A DNA stretch of 64,000 nucleotides from NCBI RefSeq assembly GCF_000716605.1, contig NZ_JNXE01000009.1:62001-126000 (forward strand), given 5' to 3'. The notes below the pieces were generated by a model that did not search any database, was not told where the DNA came from, and worked only from the letters and a program-made list of their open reading frames with translations. Positions 25,834 through 33,527 of this stretch are shown piece after piece; position 1 is the first letter of the stretch, and each line of letters begins with the position of its first letter. The position numbers and the translations under genes are program-made. This DNA comes from Streptomyces sp. NRRL F-525. GTDB taxonomy: Bacteria > Actinomycetota > Actinomycetes > Streptomycetales > Streptomycetaceae.

Positions 25834-27129
25834 TCAGGACGCGAGTCCAGCTTCCCTGAACGACTCAAGACTCGGGCGAATCGTCGCGGTGAGCCCGGTC
25901 CCGGCAACCGCATCCAGCGTCTTGAGGCCGTCACCGGTGTTCAACACGACAGTGGTCAGCGTCGGATCCAGCAATCCGTTCTCGATCAGCTTCTTCGCGA
26001 CACCGACGGTCACCCCACCGGCGGTCTCCGCAAAGATCCCCTCGGTCCGCGCCAGCAACTTGATCGCGTCGACGACCTGCTCATCGTTGACGTCCTCCAC
26101 CGCCCCACCGGTCCGCCGAGCGATGTCGAGGACATACGGCCCGTCCGCCGGGTTCCCGATGGCCAGCGACTTCGCGATCGTGTTCGGCTTCTGCGGTCGC
26201 ACGACGTCATGCCCCGCCTTGTAGGCGACGGAAACCGGCGAACACCCTTCCGCCTGCGCCCCGAAGATCTTGTACGGCTTGTCCTCGACGAGCCCGAGCT
26301 TGATCAGCTCCTGCAAGCCCTTGTCGATCTTCGTGAGCTGCGACCCCGAGGCGATGGGAACCACGAGCTGGTCCGGCAGCTGCCACCCCAGCTGCTCGCA
26401 GATCTCGTAGGCGAGGGTCTTGGAGCCCTCCGCGTAGTACGGCCGGAGGTTGACGTTGACGAACCCCCAGCCCTCGCCCGCCGGGTCACCGATCAGCTCG
26501 GAGCAGAAACGGTTCACGTCGTCGTAGTTGCCCTCGATGCCGACGAGCTCGCCGCCGTAGATCGCGGCCATGACGACCTTGCCCTGCTCCAGGTCGTGCG
26601 GGATGAACACGCAGGAGCGGAAGCCGGCCCGCGCGGCGGCGGCGCCGACCGCGCCCGCGAGGTTGCCGGTGGAGGAGCAGGAGAGGGTGGTGAAGTCGAA
26701 CGCGCGGGCGGCCTCGATGGCCTGGGCCACGACCCGGTCCTTGAAGGAGTGCGTCGGGTTGCCGGAGTCGTCCTTGACGAACAACTTGCCCGCGTCGACG
26801 CCCAGTTCGCGGGCGAGGTTGTCGGCCTGGACGAGCTTGGTCCAGCCGGGGTTGATGTTCGGCTTGTCGGCCACGTCGGCGGGGACGGGCAGCAGGGGCG
26901 CGTACCGCCAGATGTTCGCGGGGCCCGCTTCGATCTGCTTGCGGAGCTCTTCGGTGTCGTAGGCCGAGAAGTCGTAGGCGATCTCCAGCGGGCCGAAACA
27001 CTCCTCGCAGGCGAAGACCGGACCGAGCGGGACGCGGTGGCCGCACTCGCGGCAGGACAGCGCGACGGCGGGGCCGAGATCGACGCTGTTGACGGGGTTC
27101 GTGGTGCTTGCGACAGTCTGCGCAGACAT
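25834..27129 (-). CDS. thrC: Threonine synthase
   Basis: 431 residues from the ATG at 27129. Converts O-phosphohomoserine to threonine with PLP. The PLP lysine is in DDSGNPTHSFKDRVVAQA and the Gly-rich phosphate loop in LSCSSTGNLAGAVGA. The N-terminus has a CRECGHRVPLGPVFACEECF zinc-ribbon-like segment typical of the actinobacterial long form. Expression is evidently governed by the SAM-I riboswitch just upstream, which links threonine formation to the methionine/SAM branch that competes for the same precursor. Confidence 0.96.
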   Translation of the reverse strand: MSAQTVASTTNPVNSVDLGPAVALSCRECGHRVPLGPVFACEECFGPLEIAYDFSAYDTEELRKQIEAGPANIWRYAPLLPVPADVADKPNINPGWTKLVQADNLARELGVDAGKLFVKDDSGNPTHSFKDRVVAQAIEAARAFDFTTLSCSSTGNLAGAVGAAAARAGFRSCVFIPHDLEQGKVVMAAIYGGELVGIEGNYDDVNRFCSELIGDPAGEGWGFVNVNLRPYYAEGSKTLAYEICEQLGWQLPDQLVVPIASGSQLTKIDKGLQELIKLGLVEDKPYKIFGAQAEGCSPVSVAYKAGHDVVRPQKPNTIAKSLAIGNPADGPYVLDIARRTGGAVEDVNDEQVVDAIKLLARTEGIFAETAGGVTVGVAKKLIENGLLDPTLTTVVLNTGDGLKTLDAVAGTGLTATIRPSLESFREAGLAS

Positions 27130-27147
27130 GGAGGGGAGGCCCTTTCT

Positions 27148-27292
27148 CCTCATCTTCCTCACGACGCATCTCGCCGTGAGACGGATTTGGCACCTTCCCG
27201 AGCCGGGAGCCTCACCACGTCAACGTGACAAGAACCAGCTGGAGGGTTGCCGGGGCTTCATCGGGCCGTATCCCTCTGCCCCTCTGGATGAG
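27148..27292 (-). ncRNA. SAM-I (S-box) riboswitch upstream of thrC
   Basis: Read on the minus strand the segment has every SAM-I block in order: P1 5' strand CUCAUCC, CAGAGGGGCAGAGGGA, GGCCCGAUGAAGCCCCGGCA, ACCCUCC, a variable P3 hairpin (CCCGGCUCGGG), AAGGUGCCAAAUCCGUC, a P4 hairpin CUCACG...CGUGAG and the closing GAAGAUGAG that pairs with the first strand. P1 closes perfectly (CUCAUC/GAUGAG). It ends 18 bases before the thrC start, with GGAG just after P1, so the SD region may be sequestered rather than a terminator formed. Confidence 0.95.
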
Positions 27293-27461
27293 CGGTATTC
27301 GATTGTGTACGCCGCCGACCCCCGACATGCGATGGTCATCAGCGTTGTTCAAGACTGTAACCGAAGGCCAGGACAGTTGAGTGAGCCGTCCGAACCGCGA
27401 GATGGATCACCTACACACGGTGACCACGACTCGCCGAGAGAACGCAGAGGAGCCGCGCAAC

Positions 27462-28406
27462 GTGCTGAAGGAAGTCGAGCACTGGCTGAGCACCCGCTCC
27501 TGGTCCATGACCGACCGGCCGCTCCACAAGATCCTGGCCGCGAAGCACCGCACGGGCCAGTCGGTCTCCGTCGTGCTGCCCGCGCTGAACGAGGAAGCGA
27601 CGGTCGGCGAGATCGTCGCGATCATCCGTCACGACCTCATGCAGCAGGTCCCGCTCGTCGACGAGATCGTCGTCGTCGACTCCGGGTCCACCGACCGCAC
27701 CTCCGAGGTGGCCGCCGCGGCGGGCGCCCGGGTCGTGCACCGTGACGACATCCTGCCCCGCATCCCCGCCGTGCCCGGCAAGGGCGAGGTGCTGTGGCGC
27801 TCGCTGCTGGTGACGAGCGGTGACATCGTCGCGTTCATCGACGCGGACCTGAAGGAGTTCTCCTCGGACTTCGTCACCGGGATCGTGGGCCCGCTGCTCA
27901 CCGACCCCGGGGTCGACCTCGTCAAGGCGATGTACGACCGCCCGCTCGGCGGCGCGGCCGGCCAGGGCGGACGCGTCACCGAACTGATGGCCCGCCCGCT
28001 GCTGAACATGCACTGGCCGCAGCTGGCCGGTTTCGTGCAGCCGCTCGGCGGCGAGTACGCGGCCCGCCGCTCGCTGCTGGAGCAGCTGCCGTTCCCGGTC
28101 GGCTACGGCGTCGAACTGGGCATGCTGGTCGACGCGCTGCACCTGGTGGGCCTCGACGCCCTCGCCCAGGTCGACGTGGGCGTGCGCAAGCACCGCCACC
28201 AGGACGGCCAGGCCCTGGGCCGGATGGCCGCGCAGATCTACCGCACGGCCCAGCTGCGGCTGGCCCGCGGGCATCTGATCCGGCCGTCGCTCACCCAGTT
28301 CGAGCGGGGCCCGGACGGTTTCGAGCCGCGCACGTACTCCGTGGACACGGAGGAACGCCCGCCGATGGCGGACATCACCGAGTACCAGTCACGCAAGGTC
28401 GCATAA
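27462..28406 (+). CDS. gpgS: Glucosyl-3-phosphoglycerate synthase (GT81)
   Basis: 314 residues from a GTG with GAGGAG about 9 bases upstream. It has the GT-A fold marks: SVVLPALNEEATVGEIVAII, VDEIVVVDSGSTDRTSEVAA and the metal-binding DADLKEFSSDF; the acceptor region GGEYAARRSLLEQLPFPVGY is typical of GpgS. The enzyme moves glucose from a nucleotide sugar to 3-phosphoglycerate, the first step to glucosylglycerate, a compatible solute. It is divergent from thrC and is followed by otsA, an osmolyte context. Confidence 0.92.
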   Translation: MLKEVEHWLSTRSWSMTDRPLHKILAAKHRTGQSVSVVLPALNEEATVGEIVAIIRHDLMQQVPLVDEIVVVDSGSTDRTSEVAAAAGARVVHRDDILPRIPAVPGKGEVLWRSLLVTSGDIVAFIDADLKEFSSDFVTGIVGPLLTDPGVDLVKAMYDRPLGGAAGQGGRVTELMARPLLNMHWPQLAGFVQPLGGEYAARRSLLEQLPFPVGYGVELGMLVDALHLVGLDALAQVDVGVRKHRHQDGQALGRMAAQIYRTAQLRLARGHLIRPSLTQFERGPDGFEPRTYSVDTEERPPMADITEYQSRKVA

Positions 28407-28511
28407 CCGCACGGTTACGGACGCTCACGGACGGTCGTATACGGACTCGTACAGTCCGCCGACGGCCGTCCGTACGTTTGAGCGTTTCCGGCCCGGGCTA
28501 GGTTGTGCCGT

Positions 28512-29918
28512 ATGGCTTCTACGTCGTCCTCCTCGCCCGCGTCCGGTGCCGCTCAGGTGCTCGTCGCGTCCAATCGCGGCCCGGTCTCGTACGAGGTGGT
28601 CGACGACGGTTCGCTGCGCGCCAAACGAGGTGGCGGCGGGCTGGTGTCCGGACTGTCGGCGATCGGCCCGGACGCGGGTGCGCTGTGGGTGTGCTCGGCG
28701 CTGTCCGACGGCGACCGCGAGGCCGTACGGCGCGGGGTCGGCGAGGACGGCGTACGGATGCTGGACATCCCGGCCGACGTGCACGCCGACGCGTACAACG
28801 GCATCGCCAACTCCGTGCTGTGGTTCGTCCACCACATGCTGTACCAGACCCCGCTGGAGCCGGTCTTCGACGCGGAGTTCCGGCGCCAGTGGGCGTCGTA
28901 CGAGGCCTACAACCGCGCGTTCGCCCAGGCACTGGCGGAGGAGGCGGCGGAGGGCGCCGTCGCGATCGTGCAGGACTACCACCTGTGCCTGGTCCCCGGG
29001 ATGCTGCGCGAGCTGCGCCCGGACCTCCGCATCGGCCACTTCTCGCACACCCCGTGGGCACCGGCGGACTACTTCCGCATGCTGCCGGACGACATCCGCG
29101 AGCAACTGCTGACAGGCATGCTCGGCGCGGACCGCCTCGGCTTCCTCACCCACCGCTGGGCGGACGCCTTCACGGCCTGTTGTACGGAGTTCACGGGCGG
29201 CCCGGGTGACACCCGGATCGGCGTCCACGGCCTGGGCGCCGACGCCGACTTCCTGCGCGCCCGCTCGCACGAGCCGGACGTGGAGGAGCGGATCGTGGCG
29301 CTCCGGGAGGAGATCGGCGAGGGCCGCAGGACCATCGTCCGCGTCGACCGCACCGAACTCTCCAAGAACATCGTGCGCGGACTGCTGGCGTACCGCCAAC
29401 TCCTCGACGACCACCCGGAGTTGCTGGAGAAGGTCGTCCACGTGGCGTTCGCCTACCCGTCCCGGCAGGACCTGGCCGTCTACCGTGACTACACGGCCGA
29501 GGTGCAGCGGGTCGCGGACGAGATCAACTCCCGGTACGGGACGGCGGGTTGGACCCCGGTGGTCCTGCACGTCAAGGACGACTTCGCCCGCTCGCTCGCC
29601 GCGTACCGCCTGGCCGACGTAGCCCTGGTGAACCCCATCCGCGACGGCATGAACCTCGTCGCCAAGGAGGTCCCGGTCGTCTCCGACGAGGGCTGCGTGC
29701 TGGTCCTGTCCCGGGAGGCGGGCGCCTACGAGGAGTTGGGCGAGGACGCGATCCCGGTCAACCCGTACGACGTGATCGGCACGGCCGCGGCCCTGCACGA
29801 GGCGTTGACCATGCCGGCCGGTGAACGGGCCGAGCGCACGAAGCGACTCACCGCCGCGGCCACGGCGCTCCCGCCGGCCCAGTGGTTCCTGGAACAGCTG
29901 AACGCGCTCCAGGGCTGA
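28512..29918 (+). CDS. otsA: Alpha,alpha-trehalose-phosphate synthase
   Basis: 468 residues, GT20 family: NRGPVSYE near the N-terminus, [36 protein letters not shown] and the donor site [20 protein letters not shown], in which the usual VDRLDYTKG has changed but the Arg and Lys keep their spacing; [16 protein letters not shown] closes the site. It makes trehalose-6-P from a nucleotide-glucose and Glc-6-P; a related pseudo-glycosyltransferase (VldE type) is less likely. A -10-like TAGGTT lies 7 bases before ATG with TTGAGC 15 bases further upstream, so the message is probably leaderless. Confidence 0.9.
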   Translation: MASTSSSSPASGAAQVLVASNRGPVSYEVVDDGSLRAKRGGGGLVSGLSAIGPDAGALWVCSALSDGDREAVRRGVGEDGVRMLDIPADVHADAYNGIANSVLWFVHHMLYQTPLEPVFDAEFRRQWASYEAYNRAFAQALAEEAAEGAVAIVQDYHLCLVPGMLRELRPDLRIGHFSHTPWAPADYFRMLPDDIREQLLTGMLGADRLGFLTHRWADAFTACCTEFTGGPGDTRIGVHGLGADADFLRARSHEPDVEERIVALREEIGEGRRTIVRVDRTELSKNIVRGLLAYRQLLDDHPELLEKVVHVAFAYPSRQDLAVYRDYTAEVQRVADEINSRYGTAGWTPVVLHVKDDFARSLAAYRLADVALVNPIRDGMNLVAKEVPVVSDEGCVLVLSREAGAYEELGEDAIPVNPYDVIGTAAALHEALTMPAGERAERTKRLTAAATALPPAQWFLEQLNALQG

Positions 29919-29934
29919 GCGCCGGGGGACCTTC

Positions 29935-29981
29935 TCTGAAAAAGTGTGACACTTTCGGCGAAAGCGTCACACTTTTTCAGA
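29935..29981. repeat. AT-rich palindrome, copy 1 (between otsA and otsB)
   Basis: TCTGAAAAAGTGTGACACTT and its mirror CGTCACACTTTTTCAGA fold almost perfectly around CGGCG; one mismatch. It sits between the convergent 3' ends of otsA and otsB, where it can serve as a two-way terminator. Related copies occur at 46001-46041 and 54165-54210, where they precede gene starts instead. Confidence 0.88.
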
Positions 29982-29997
29982 ACAGCCCCCGTCCCCC

Positions 29998-30861
29998 TCA
30001 GCCCAGTCGAGCCGCGAGCGCCGACAGCAGTTCTACGACCCCTGCCGCGCCGTCCACCACCAGGTCCGCGCGTTCCCGCAGCTCCGTGACCTCGTCGCTG
30101 CCGCTGCACACCAGCAGCCCGGGGACGCCGTCCGAGCGGAGTTTCTCGACGGCGGCGAAGGCGGGGAGGTCTCCGAGGTCGTCGCCGGCGTAGAGGACGG
30201 ACTCGGCGCCGGTCTCGCGGAGGTACTCGGTGAGCGCGACGCCCTTGTCCATGCCGGGCGGCCTCAACTCCAGGACCATGCGGCCCGGTTCGACGATCAG
30301 GCCGTTGCGGGTGGCGAGGTCGGTGAGGGGGGCGCGGAGGGCTTCGAAGGCCGCCTGGGGGTCGGTCGCCCGGCGGGTGTGGACCGCGAGGGCGCGGCCC
30401 TTCTCCTCGATCCAGGTGCCCTGCCAGGCGCCGATCGCGTCCAGGAAGCCAGGGAGTTCGGCGCGGACCGCCGCGACCCCGGGGTGCGGGGCGGGGGCGC
30501 TGACCGTGCTGCTCACCGCGTCCCAGCGCTCCGTGCCGTAGTGGCCCAGCACGACCAGGTGTTCCAGGCCGGGGACGCCCGCGAAGCCGCCGTTGCGGAC
30601 CGCGACGCCGGCCGGGCGGCCGGTGATCACGGCCACGGAGGCGACCTTCGGGGCGAGTGCGGCGAGCGCCGGTACCGCGCCGGGGTGGGCGCGGGCCTGC
30701 TCGGGGTCCGGGACGATCGGGGCGAGTGTGCCGTCGAAGTCGAGGCCGATCACCGCGGCGGCCGGTTTGGCGAGGATGGCCTCCAGCGCCTCGCGTCCGG
30801 CGCGGGTGACGGGGGTCGGCAGTGCGTGCAGGGGATCGGTGGAGTCCTGAGGGCTGCCCAT
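29998..30861 (-). CDS. otsB: Trehalose-6-phosphate phosphatase
   Basis: 287 residues of HAD superfamily: motif I LDFDGTLAPI (D41 and D43 region), motif II VAVITGRPAG, motif III Lys in GMDKGVALTEYL and motif IV VLYAGDDLGDLPAF. It dephosphorylates trehalose-6-P made by OtsA. Convergent with otsA rather than in the same transcript. TAGGGT stands 7 bases before its ATG, so it is probably leaderless too. Confidence 0.93.
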   Translation of the reverse strand: MGSPQDSTDPLHALPTPVTRAGREALEAILAKPAAAVIGLDFDGTLAPIVPDPEQARAHPGAVPALAALAPKVASVAVITGRPAGVAVRNGGFAGVPGLEHLVVLGHYGTERWDAVSSTVSAPAPHPGVAAVRAELPGFLDAIGAWQGTWIEEKGRALAVHTRRATDPQAAFEALRAPLTDLATRNGLIVEPGRMVLELRPPGMDKGVALTEYLRETGAESVLYAGDDLGDLPAFAAVEKLRSDGVPGLLVCSGSDEVTELRERADLVVDGAAGVVELLSALAARLG

Positions 30862-30904
30862 GCCGACGACCCTATCCGGGCGGGGCCGGGACCCACACCT
30901 GCTG

Positions 30905-31156
30905 CTACCTCTCCGTACGCCTCGTTTCGCGGACCCGCCGCAGCCTGTTCACCGTCACCGGGTCGTGGGCCAGGGCCCGCTCGTCGTCCAGCAGGGCGTT
31001 GAGCAGCTGGTAGTAGCGCACGGGGGCCAGGCCCAGCTCCTCGCGGATCGCGCGCTCCTTCACACCGGGGCCGGGGAAGCCGCGGCGCTCCAGCGCGAGG
31101 ATGTCCTGTTCCCTCCGGTTCAGCGGGGAAAGCCGCGGGGGCCGGTCGTCGTCCAT
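30905..31156 (-). CDS. DUF3263 domain protein
   Basis: 83 residues from an ATG preceded by TACGGT-N7 (leaderless shape). The segment LNRREQDILALERRGFPGPG and ELGLAPVRYYQLLNALLDD form a sigma-region-4-like HTH, as in the DUF3263 family of small actinobacterial DNA-binding-like proteins of unknown function. It lies upstream of otsB on the same strand, 43 bases from its start. Confidence 0.88.
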   Translation of the reverse strand: MDDDRPPRLSPLNRREQDILALERRGFPGPGVKERAIREELGLAPVRYYQLLNALLDDERALAHDPVTVNRLRRVRETRRTER

Positions 31157-31209
31157 GCCCTGCACCGTAGCCCCCGCCACCGACAACGCCCTCGGACGCC
31201 GCCCGGCTC

Positions 31210-32475
31210 CTACTTCCCGCTCTCCGCCAGCGTCGCCGCCGCCTGCAACTGCCCCAGCACCGCCCCCGGGCTGCCGTTCGCCGCCACCGCCTGCCCTATC
31301 CGCGTCTTGATGTCCGCGCTGACCGCGGACCAGGAGGTGTTGCCGACCGGGTAGAGCGTGGACAGCGGGAGCTCCTCCAGGAAGGGCCGCAGGTCCTGGT
31401 CCTGCTTCGACGCCTGCATCGCCTCGGACGCGGAGTTGGTCACCGGGAGGAGGTCGTACTCGCGGGAGAAGGCGAGGACGTTCTTCTCGCTGTAGACGAA
31501 GTCGAGGAAGTCGCCGATCTGCTCGCGGTGGCCGTTCTGCTTGAACGCGGCCATCCAGTCCGCGACGCCCATCGTGGTCTTGGCCTTGCCGGTACGGCCG
31601 GGCATCGCGACCGTGCCGAACTTGACGCCCTTCTTGGCGGCCTGCTGCATGAGGGTGGGGTGCCCGTTGAGCATGCCGACGTCACCGTTGGCGAAGGCCG
31701 CGAACGCGTCCGCGCGGTTGAGCTTGGCGGGCGCGACGGGACCGGTCAGGCCCTTGGCGACCAGGTTGTCGCGCAGCCAGGTGAAGGTGGAGATGTTCGC
31801 CGTGGAGTCGAGGGTGTACGTACCGATGTCGTCGGTGTAGCCGCCGCCCCCGCCGAGCAGCCACTGCATCGTCTCGGCCTGCGCCTCCTCGGACCCGAGC
31901 GGCAGCGCGAACGGGTACTTCACGCCGTGTTCCTTCAACACCTCGGCGTCGGCGCCCAGTTCACTCCAGTCCTTCGGCGGGGTCAGGCCGGCCTTGGTGA
32001 AGAGGGTCTTGTTGTAGAAGAGGACGCGCGTGGACGCGGCGAACGGTATGCCGTACTGGATGTGCTTCACCTGCCCCGCGTCCAGCAGCGGCTCCATGAA
32101 ATCGGCCTCCACGGGGATGGAGAGCAGGTCGGCGGTGGAGTACAGCTTGCCCGCGGCCGCGTAGTCCGCGTACGCGCCGATCTGCGCCATGTCGGGCGCC
32201 TTGCCGGCCGCGACCATCTCCTTGACCTTGCGGTCGACGTCGTTCCAGGAGTAGACGCTGACCTCGACCTTGACGTTCGCGTGCTTCGCCTCGTACGCCT
32301 TGACGAGCCCGTCCCAGTATTTCTGCGAACTGTTGGACGCGGAGTCGCCGTAGTCCGCCGCGACGAGTCGCAGGGTGACATCACCCGAGTCCCCGCCGAG
32401 GCCACAGCCACCGAGGACCGCCGTCATGCCCAGTGCGGACACCACCGCGATCATTCCTGTCCTACGCCGCTGCAC
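31210..32475 (-). CDS. Sugar ABC-transporter solute-binding lipoprotein (orphan)
   Basis: 421 residues. A lipoprotein signal with lipobox VLGGC (Cys at about residue 24) anchors it outside the membrane. The mature part matches family-1 sugar-binding proteins: a type 1 lobe with SQKYWDGLVKAYEAKHANVK and the GIPFAASTRVLFYNKTLF hinge, and AFAAFANGDVGMLNGHPTLM. It likely supplies sugars or amino sugars to a transporter whose permease genes are not nearby; ATP could come from MsiK, encoded 26 kb away. Divergent from nagK; the DasR-like sites lie between them. Confidence 0.9.
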   Translation of the reverse strand: MQRRRTGMIAVVSALGMTAVLGGCGLGGDSGDVTLRLVAADYGDSASNSSQKYWDGLVKAYEAKHANVKVEVSVYSWNDVDRKVKEMVAAGKAPDMAQIGAYADYAAAGKLYSTADLLSIPVEADFMEPLLDAGQVKHIQYGIPFAASTRVLFYNKTLFTKAGLTPPKDWSELGADAEVLKEHGVKYPFALPLGSEEAQAETMQWLLGGGGGYTDDIGTYTLDSTANISTFTWLRDNLVAKGLTGPVAPAKLNRADAFAAFANGDVGMLNGHPTLMQQAAKKGVKFGTVAMPGRTGKAKTTMGVADWMAAFKQNGHREQIGDFLDFVYSEKNVLAFSREYDLLPVTNSASEAMQASKQDQDLRPFLEELPLSTLYPVGNTSWSAVSADIKTRIGQAVAANGSPGAVLGQLQAAATLAESGK

Positions 32476-32523
32476 CGCTGAATCCCCAACCTTTGCTGTC
32501 GTGACGTTCGCTCCGCGAACCCA

Positions 32524-32557
32524 TAAGGTCTACACCACGTGAGTGGACTAGACCTCT
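32524..32557. promoter_or_regulatory. Two DasR-type (dre) sites between the sugar-binding protein and nagK
   Basis: AGTGGACTAGACCTCT at 32542-32557 matches the DasR consensus ASTGGTCTAGACCAST at 14 of 16 positions. A weaker site, TAAGGTCTACACCACG at 32524-32539, shares GGTCTA and ACCAC (11 of 16). Both are 29-62 bases ahead of the nagK GTG, over the probable promoter, and could equally control the divergent lipoprotein gene. DasR is the GlcN-6-P-responsive repressor of amino-sugar use. Confidence 0.82.
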
Positions 32558-32585
32558 CGCGGGTGTACGGGCCACACTGTCCCCC

Positions 32586-33527
32586 GTGAGACATGTCATC
32601 GCCCTCGACGTGGGCGGCACCGGGATGAAGGCCGCCCTCGTAGGGGCGGAGGGCGAGCTGCTCCACCGGGCCCGCCGGGCGACCGGCCGCGAGCGCGGTC
32701 CGGACGCGGTCGTCGAGCACATCCTCGGCTTCGCCGCCGAGCTGCGCGCGTACGGCGAGGAGCACTACGGCGAGCCCGCGTCGGCGGCCGGCGTCGCCGT
32801 CCCCGGCATCGTCGACGCCGAGCGCGGCATCGCCGCCTACTCGGCCAACCTCGGCTGGCGCGACGTACCCCTGCGCGACCTCCTGGCGGCGGAGCTGGGT
32901 GCCCCGGTAGCCCTCGGCCACGACGTCCGCACCGGCGGCCTCGCCGAGGGCCGCATCGGCGCGGGCAAGGGCGCCGACCGCTTCCTGTTCGTCCCGCTCG
33001 GCACCGGCATAGCGGGCGCGATCGGCATCGACGGCCGGGTGGAGGCGGGCGCGCACGGCTTCGCGGGCGAGATCGGCCACATCGTCGTACGACCGGGCGG
33101 CACGCCGTGTCCCTGCGGCCAGGTCGGCTGTCTGGAGCGCTACGCCTCGGCGGCGGCGGTGACGGAGGCGTGGGCGACCGTCTCCGGCGCCCCGGACGCC
33201 GACGCGGCGGACTGCGCGCAGGCGGTCGCCTCCGGGGACCCCCGCGCGGAAAAGGTCTGGCAGGAAGCCGTGGACGCCCTGGCCGACGGCCTCGTCACCG
33301 CCCTCACCCTCCTGGACCCCCGCACCATCATCATCGGTGGCGGCCTGGCAGAGGCGGGGGAAGTCTTGTTCACACCACTGCGGGACGCGGTCCAACACCG
33401 GATCACTTTCCAGAAGCTGCCGACGATCGTCCCGGCGGCCCTGGGCGACACAGCGGGATGCCTGGGCGCAGGCCTACTGGCTTGGGATCTCCTCAACTCA
33501 ACCGACCGCACGGAGGTAGCACGCTGA
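32586..33527 (+). CDS. nagK: ROK-family sugar kinase, N-acetylglucosamine kinase type
   Basis: 313 residues. ATP-site ALDVGGTGMKAALV, catalytic region NLGWRDVPLRDLL with GHDVRTGGLAEGRIGAG, the ROK EIGHIVVRPGG segment and the zinc motif CPCGQVGCLE. Phosphorylates an amino sugar or hexose at C6; the one-base overlap (TGATG) with nagA and the upstream DasR-type sites make GlcNAc the likely substrate, as for the S. coelicolor orthologue. GTG start, CACACT-N7 before it, weakly leaderless. Confidence 0.92.
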   Translation: MRHVIALDVGGTGMKAALVGAEGELLHRARRATGRERGPDAVVEHILGFAAELRAYGEEHYGEPASAAGVAVPGIVDAERGIAAYSANLGWRDVPLRDLLAAELGAPVALGHDVRTGGLAEGRIGAGKGADRFLFVPLGTGIAGAIGIDGRVEAGAHGFAGEIGHIVVRPGGTPCPCGQVGCLERYASAAAVTEAWATVSGAPDADAADCAQAVASGDPRAEKVWQEAVDALADGLVTALTLLDPRTIIIGGGLAEAGEVLFTPLRDAVQHRITFQKLPTIVPAALGDTAGCLGAGLLAWDLLNSTDRTEVAR

